From: Dehalococcoidia bacterium
GTDB lineage: Bacteria > Chloroflexota > Dehalococcoidia > Dehalococcoidales > Fen-1064
Reading direction: 5' to 3'
DNA: 9,937 nt
Assembly: GCA_003153955.1 (NCBI GenBank)
Contig: PMCB01000104.1
Span: 8,004-17,940 of the forward strand
Part shown: piece after piece, positions 6,507 through 9,937 of the stretch
Layout: each line of letters starts with the position of its first letter
Position numbering within the stretch: the first letter of the stretch is position 1
Translations under genes and position numbers: made by a program
The notes under the pieces: model-generated
Told to the model about the DNA's origin: nothing
What the model saw: the letters and a program-made list of their open reading frames with translations, nothing else
Databases searched by the model: none

Positions 6507-7404
6507 CGTTTTTACCCCCACTGTAATACGTCATGAATATATCCTCCAGCGAGGCCTCATGGCTGACAATATTAACGACTTCAAACCGGGCGGCTGTTTT
6601 CACCAGCGCATCCAGCGAACCAACGACCGTACAGGTGAGTAAATTGTCTTGCACCACGATATCGCGCACGCCTGGGGCATTGATAAATTTCTCTTTGGGA
6701 ACAGGCGCGGCAAAATGGATTTCCAACTGACGGACGGCGTGTGATTTCAGGGATTCAATGGTTTCGACGGTTACGAGTTTGCCCTGCCGGATAATACCGA
6801 CACGGTCGCAGACTTTTTCCACTTCCGGCAGAATATGCGAGGAAAGAAAAATGGTACGACCTTCTTTTTTCGTTTCGGTCAGTAAATTATAAAATTCGTG
6901 CTGCATCAGCGGGTCCAAACCGTTGGTCGGTTCATCGAGGATGAGGAGTTCCGGTTTGTGCATAAAAGCCTGCAGCAGGCCGAGCTTCTGTTTGTTGCCC
7001 AGAGAAAGCCCCTGTATGCGGCGCGGCAGGTCGCACTGAAAACGCGCGGCCAGTTCCTGAACATATTTCCAGTCCAGGCCGCCGCGCAGGTTGCCCAGGT
7101 ACCGGAGTAATTCTGCACCGGTCATATCGTCGTAGAGAGCCAATTCCCCGTTCAGATAGCCGATACGGCGGTGGATGGCGACACTGCTCTGCCGCGCATC
7201 AAGGCCGAAAATCGCGGCCGAACCGCCGGAGGGCCGGATGAAATCCAGCAAAGTGCGGATGGTCGTGGTTTTACCTGAGCCGTTGGGGCCGAGATAGCCG
7301 AAGACCTCACCGCGATTTACTGCCAGGTCAACTTCGGAGATCCCGAGCTGCTTGCCATAGTATTTGGTGAGTCCGGTGGTGTTGATAACAACTTCATTAT
7401 TCAT
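6496..7404 (-). CDS. ABC transporter ATP-binding protein (ABC-2 exporter)
   Basis: This ATPase powers the permease that overlaps its 3' end. Walker A is GPNGSGKTT (39-47), the signature is LSLGN (133-137), Walker B and the catalytic Glu are LLILDEPT (153-160), the D-loop is GLDP (162-165) and the switch His is His190 in LSSH. The signature departs from LSGGQ. The usual Q-loop Gln is absent: the site reads IGYLNGELALY (81-91). Both changes occur in the BcrA-like branch of drug and bacteriocin exporters, so they are not decay. A C-terminal extension of about 80 residues (222-302) follows the nucleotide-binding domain, giving 302 residues, normal for this branch. The ATG at 7404 has only a weak GAG upstream. 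Drug, peptide or lipid export is inferred only from the family. Confidence 0.93.
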   Translation of the reverse strand: MNNEVVINTTGLTKYYGKQLGISEVDLAVNRGEVFGYLGPNGSGKTTTIRTLLDFIRPSGGSAAIFGLDARQSSVAIHRRIGYLNGELALYDDMTGAELLRYLGNLRGGLDWKYVQELAARFQCDLPRRIQGLSLGNKQKLGLLQAFMHKPELLILDEPTNGLDPLMQHEFYNLLTETKKEGRTIFLSSHILPEVEKVCDRVGIIRQGKLVTVETIESLKSHAVRQLEIHFAAPVPKEKFINAPGVRDIVVQDNLLTCTVVGSLDALVKTAARFEVVNIVSHEASLEDIFMTYYSGGKNDAE

Positions 7405-7437
7405 GTTTCACGCTCGCAGATGATGCTCTTCCCGTGA

Positions 7438-7443
7438 ATTATA
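7438..7443 (-). promoter_or_regulatory. -10 element for the minus-strand ABC operon
   Basis: TATAAT, a perfect -10 hexamer, is read on the minus strand at 7438-7443, placing the transcript start near 7431 and giving a leader of about 27 bases. The -35 position 17 bases away (7461-7466, GCAACG) matches consensus poorly, so the promoter may depend on an activator or be weak. Confidence 0.55.
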
Positions 7444-7450
7444 CTACATT

Positions 7451-7469
7451 GCGACGTAAGCGTTGCTTA
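7451..7469. promoter_or_regulatory. Dyad overlapping the -35 position, possible operator
   Basis: Two overlapping dyads are seen. GCGACG (7451-7456) and CGTTGC (7461-7466) pair with one mismatch around TAAG, and TAAGC (7457-7461) and GCTTA (7465-7469) pair perfectly around GTT. One arm covers exactly the expected -35 hexamer of the minus-strand operon, the usual site for a repressor or activator. No regulator gene is in the window, so binding is inference. Confidence 0.3.
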
Positions 7470-7782
7470 AAATAAAAGGCATAATTGTATATTGGTTTTG
7501 ATTTGAATAAATTTCTAAGCAGCCAAAATAAGCTAATAGTATCTAACAATTACACAGTGACCCACCCCTTAATCCCCGCCCAGTACATTTTACTTTAATA
7601 GTAAAAGTATTTCGGTTTCGAGCCTCAAGGCGGAGAAAGATCACGAGAACGGAGGGCTTTCGCCCTCTCCCTCGATGATCTCGGGACTATAGCTTCTTCT
7701 GGATTTTCTACCCTGAGACAAAAACATTCATTTTTCAGCGCTTGAAAACAATCAAAAGAAACCCCAAGTTCATAAACAATCG
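7470..7782. other. Non-coding spacer between divergent ABC operons
   Basis: I see no gene here: all frames are broken by stops and no start with a ribosome site leads to a convincing protein. The left half is AT-rich. It then holds a 7-base stem-loop, TTTTACT (7588-7594) with AGTAAAA (7600-7606), and a larger structured repeat at 7639-7680 listed separately. The right end approaches the plus-strand promoter. Confidence 0.6.
7639..7680. repeat. Structured repeat related in part to the element upstream of mtaB
   Basis: A long imperfect hairpin forms from GATCA (7639-7643), CGAG (7644-7647) and GAGGGC (7652-7657) pairing with GCCCTC (7662-7667), CTCG (7671-7674) and TGATC (7676-7680), around a TTTC loop. 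Its right arm and the bases after it (7666-7688) resemble 3068-3088: TCTCCC, one base, CGAT, then GGACT a few bases on. No T run follows. It lies about 100 bases before the plus-strand promoter and probably outside that transcript. Confidence 0.5.
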
Positions 7783-7811
7783 TTGAATCCGTGCGAATAA
7801 TCATATATACT
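7783..7811 (+). promoter_or_regulatory. Sigma-70-type promoter for the plus-strand ABC operon
   Basis: TTGAAT (7783-7788) and TATACT (7806-7811) are separated by the ideal 17 bases. The expected transcript start is near 7818, leaving a leader of about 29 bases. This contains GGGAG (7834-7838), 8 bases before the ATG at 7847. Confidence 0.75.
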
Positions 7812-7846
7812 TTTTAATGGACATTTAGACATCGGGAGATAAGCTC

Positions 7847-8596
7847 ATGCCTGAGGTATTTCTGGCAGCGCAAGACCTGCAAAAATCATTTAATGGAAAC
7901 AAGGCGGTCGCGGGGGTTTCTTTTACCATCGGTAAAGGAGATATATTCGGGCTTTTGGGACCGAACGGCGCGGGCAAGACAACCACGATCCGTATCCTTT
8001 CGACGGTACTGGAGGCTGATTCCGGAGACGTCACCGTCGGCGGATACTCGGCGCGGAAAAACCCGGCAGAAGTACGTAAGCTGATCGGCGTCTGTCCCCA
8101 GGACCTGGCGTTATATGAAGACCTTTCGGCGCTGGACAACCTGATTTTCTTCGGGCGGATGGAAGGGCTTAACGGGAAAGACGCAAAAACCCAGGCAATG
8201 GCAAATCTGGCGTTGATGGGATTAACGGAAAGAGCCAAAGGCAAGATTTCGAAATTTTCCGGCGGCATGAAACGCCGCGTTAATCTGGCAATCGCTTTGA
8301 TGGGCAGCCCAAAACTGCTGGTGCTGGACGAGCCGACAGTGGGCATCGACCCGCAGTCCCGAAATAACATTTTTGAAACAATCTACGGTTTGCGTGATAA
8401 AGGCATGACCGTGCTTTACACTACGCATTATATGGAAGAAGCGGACCGGATTTGCGACCGTGTCGCGATTATGGACGGCGGGAAAATAGTCGCCATGGAT
8501 ACTCCGCACGGTTTACGAGCCAAGATTGGCGACCCCGATAAGGTGACGCTTGAGGACGTTTTCCTGAAAATGACCGGCAGAAGCATGCGAGATTAG
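7847..8596 (+). CDS. ABC transporter ATP-binding protein, DrrA/NatA-like
   Basis: This is the ATPase subunit of an exporter whose membrane parts follow directly. All nucleotide-binding motifs are canonical: Walker A GPNGAGKTT (38-46), Q-loop Gln85 in GVCPQDLALYE, signature FSGGMKRR (137-144), Walker B with catalytic Glu162 in LLVLDEPTVGIDP (157-169), and His194 in YTTHYMEEAD. At 249 residues it is a bare nucleotide-binding domain. It lacks the C-terminal extension of about 60-80 residues found in DrrA proper, and ends soon after the LEDVFLKMTGR motif (235-245) common in drug-export ATPases. GGGAG lies 8 bases before the ATG, and a good promoter lies upstream. The permease starts 7 bases after its stop, so the genes form an operon. 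The cargo is not determined. Confidence 0.95.
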   Translation: MPEVFLAAQDLQKSFNGNKAVAGVSFTIGKGDIFGLLGPNGAGKTTTIRILSTVLEADSGDVTVGGYSARKNPAEVRKLIGVCPQDLALYEDLSALDNLIFFGRMEGLNGKDAKTQAMANLALMGLTERAKGKISKFSGGMKRRVNLAIALMGSPKLLVLDEPTVGIDPQSRNNIFETIYGLRDKGMTVLYTTHYMEEADRICDRVAIMDGGKIVAMDTPHGLRAKIGDPDKVTLEDVFLKMTGRSMRD

Positions 8597-8603
8597 TCGA
8601 GAT

Positions 8604-9782
8604 ATGAAACTAGCCTTAATCGTCGCCCTGCGTGAAGTAAAAGCATACCTGCAAGACAAAGCCGACCTGGCCTTTGCTTTATTGCTGCCGATAATTACTT
8701 TTGCCCTGATTTACGGTGCTTTCGGCGGCAACGGCCTTTTTCACGGCACGGCTTATATCGTGAATGAAGACACAAATGGAGTTTACGCCGGGCAACTTCT
8801 GGATGCCGTTAAAAAACAGGACAGCCTGACTCTGAAGACGCTGTCGCTGGCCGATGCGCAAAAGAACATGAACCGCGCCAACCTGGACCTGTTTTTTGTA
8901 ATCCCCGCCGATTTCTCCGCCAATTTGACCGCGGGGCAACCCGTGCAACTGACGATCATGGAAAGGGGCAACGGCGGACAGGAAGGCCAGATTGTCGCCA
9001 GTATCGTGGGCGGAGTTGTCAGCGATTTAAACCAGCAATTCGCAGTGACAACACAGGTCAGCCAGGCGCTGGCCGGGGAAAATATCCCGCCGGCGACAGT
9101 TACTTTCACAACGATGCAATTTCTGAACCGGGAACAGCAGGACCCGCTGGTGGGAATCCAACAGGTGGCTGTCGGCGCCAAACCAAAAACAGTCAATGAT
9201 TTCCTGCCCGGTATTATTACGATGTACGTGCTTTTTTCCATCAGTTTAGTGGCGGCCGCGATCAATGACGAACGTAAAAAAGGCACACTGGAACGCCTGA
9301 TAACCACCCACCTGACGGTCGGGGAACTTTTCTTCGGCAAGTTCCTGGCGAGCGTCTTCCGCGGATTTATCCAGACCTTTATCCTGCTGGCGTTATCTTA
9401 CGCGGTATTCCGGATTTTCACGCCGCTTTCGTTCCTGGAATCGATGCTGTTCGCCCTGCTCTTTGCTACGGCCTGCAGCAGCATCGGACTGCTGATTCCA
9501 TCCATCGCCCGCACCGGGGAAGCTTCTACCTGGGTGGGGGTCTTTTTCACGATGACGATGACGATGCTTGGCGGAACGTTCTTCACGATTTCCAAAGGTA
9601 CCGTGCTGTACACATTCAGTAAAATATCCCCGAACACTTATGCCAATGATGCTTTTAAAACACTGATAAACGGCGGCAGCATCTCCAAACTGGGATTAGA
9701 TATCGCCGTGATGGCAGGCATTACGGTGGTGGTTTTGATAATCAGCCGTCTTTTATTCAAAGCGGTGCCGCAAGGGAAATAA
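8604..9782 (+). CDS. ABC-2 type transporter permease with large external domain
   Basis: This 392-residue membrane subunit works with the ATPase upstream. A cytoplasmic start (REVKAYLQDKADL) leads into membrane segment one (about 22-43). A hydrophilic domain of roughly 155 residues (45-200) follows, expected outside the cytoplasmic membrane. Five further segments lie at about 202-220, 248-270, 280-300, 308-328 and 365-385. NDERKKGTLERLITTHLTVGE (221-241) after segment two is the coupling region of this family. This architecture matches the YhiH/YhhJ and NatB-like ABC2_membrane_3 group. The start is ATG 7 bases after the ATPase stop, with only a weak GAG nearby, suggesting translational coupling. 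A second permease gene begins 1 base after its stop, so the complex probably uses two different membrane subunits. Confidence 0.92.
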   Translation: MKLALIVALREVKAYLQDKADLAFALLLPIITFALIYGAFGGNGLFHGTAYIVNEDTNGVYAGQLLDAVKKQDSLTLKTLSLADAQKNMNRANLDLFFVIPADFSANLTAGQPVQLTIMERGNGGQEGQIVASIVGGVVSDLNQQFAVTTQVSQALAGENIPPATVTFTTMQFLNREQQDPLVGIQQVAVGAKPKTVNDFLPGIITMYVLFSISLVAAAINDERKKGTLERLITTHLTVGELFFGKFLASVFRGFIQTFILLALSYAVFRIFTPLSFLESMLFALLFATACSSIGLLIPSIARTGEASTWVGVFFTMTMTMLGGTFFTISKGTVLYTFSKISPNTYANDAFKTLINGGSISKLGLDIAVMAGITVVVLIISRLLFKAVPQGK

Positions 9783-9783
9783 C

Positions 9784-9937
9784 ATGATGAAACATTTACG
9801 CAACATGTGGTTTCTAATGGTGAAGGACTTAAAAATCTTTGCTTCCGACCGAACCGCGTTAATTTTCGCCATTCTTTTCCCCTTCTTTTTCATCGTTTTG
9901 TTTAATTTTGTAATGACCGGTATCGGCGGGCAGGACA
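9784..9937 (+). CDS. Second ABC-2 permease, 5' fragment
   Basis: The 51 visible codons open MMKHLRNMWFLMVKDLKIF. They then give ASDRTALIFAILFPF followed by a hydrophobic stretch to about residue 45, the first membrane segment. This matches the N-terminus of the preceding permease in layout (a basic helix, then Asp-Arg, then a membrane helix), so the pair are likely paralogous halves of one transporter. The start at 9784 is preferred over the adjacent ATG at 9787, because AGGG lies 7 bases upstream inside the end of the previous gene. The rest lies beyond the window. Confidence 0.85.
   Translation, partial: MMKHLRNMWFLMVKDLKIFASDRTALIFAILFPFFFIVLFNFVMTGIGGQD

Noticed and set aside
6507..6521. 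GTG at 6521 as the start of the minus-strand permease
   Set aside because: The G-rich ribosome site lies inside those five codons and is correctly spaced for ATG at 6506 instead.
7825..8370. 181-residue open frame on the minus strand
   Set aside because: It is antisense to the ATPase at 7847-8596, whose motifs are all canonical.
8783..9340. 185-residue open frame on the minus strand
   Set aside because: It is antisense to a well-supported ABC permease, with a low-complexity Ser/Thr/Pro-rich product.

Overview
This is a bacterial chromosomal window of roughly balanced base composition. It has compact gene spacing, Shine-Dalgarno-type ribosome sites, and several starts that are not ATG (TTG, GTG and an apparent ACG). 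The gene set is RecJ, FabF, MtaB, a P-loop kinase-like protein and two ABC-2 exporter loci. The intergenic DNA is rich in dispersed palindromic repeats. I recall a similar style in Chloroflexota such as Dehalococcoidia, but this is an impression; no marker gene here proves the lineage.

Layout. On the minus strand, positions 1-2881 hold fabF followed after 2 bases by recJ, which runs off the left edge. A good sigma-70-type promoter (2944-2973) drives the pair. Between fabF and the divergent mtaB lies a 370-base spacer with a three-stem structured element (3062-3147) and a strong hairpin (3156-3188). mtaB (3251-4462, plus) encodes a tRNA t6A methylthiotransferase. Its 3' end runs into an A-rich repeat and its TRAM domain looks cut short. 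The next spacer (4463-4790) is almost entirely a patchwork of small hairpin repeats. It leads directly into a P-loop NTPase gene (4791-5639) whose natural start appears to be ACG rather than ATG.

The right half holds two divergent ABC-2 export loci. On the minus strand are an ATPase (6496-7404) and a permease (5706-6506) with an 11-base overlap. On the plus strand are an ATPase (7847-8596), a permease (8604-9782) and the start of a second permease (9784 to the window end). The 442-base region between them carries a promoter for each side, a dyad overlapping the minus-side -35 position, and another structured repeat (7639-7680). That repeat shares a short motif with the element upstream of mtaB.

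The genes fall into housekeeping functions (lipid synthesis, DNA repair, tRNA modification) and membrane export. I see no transposase, integrase, CRISPR array, rRNA or tRNA, and no clear defence or biosynthetic system. The points most worth a second look are the ACG start, the eroded mtaB end and the structured intergenic elements.
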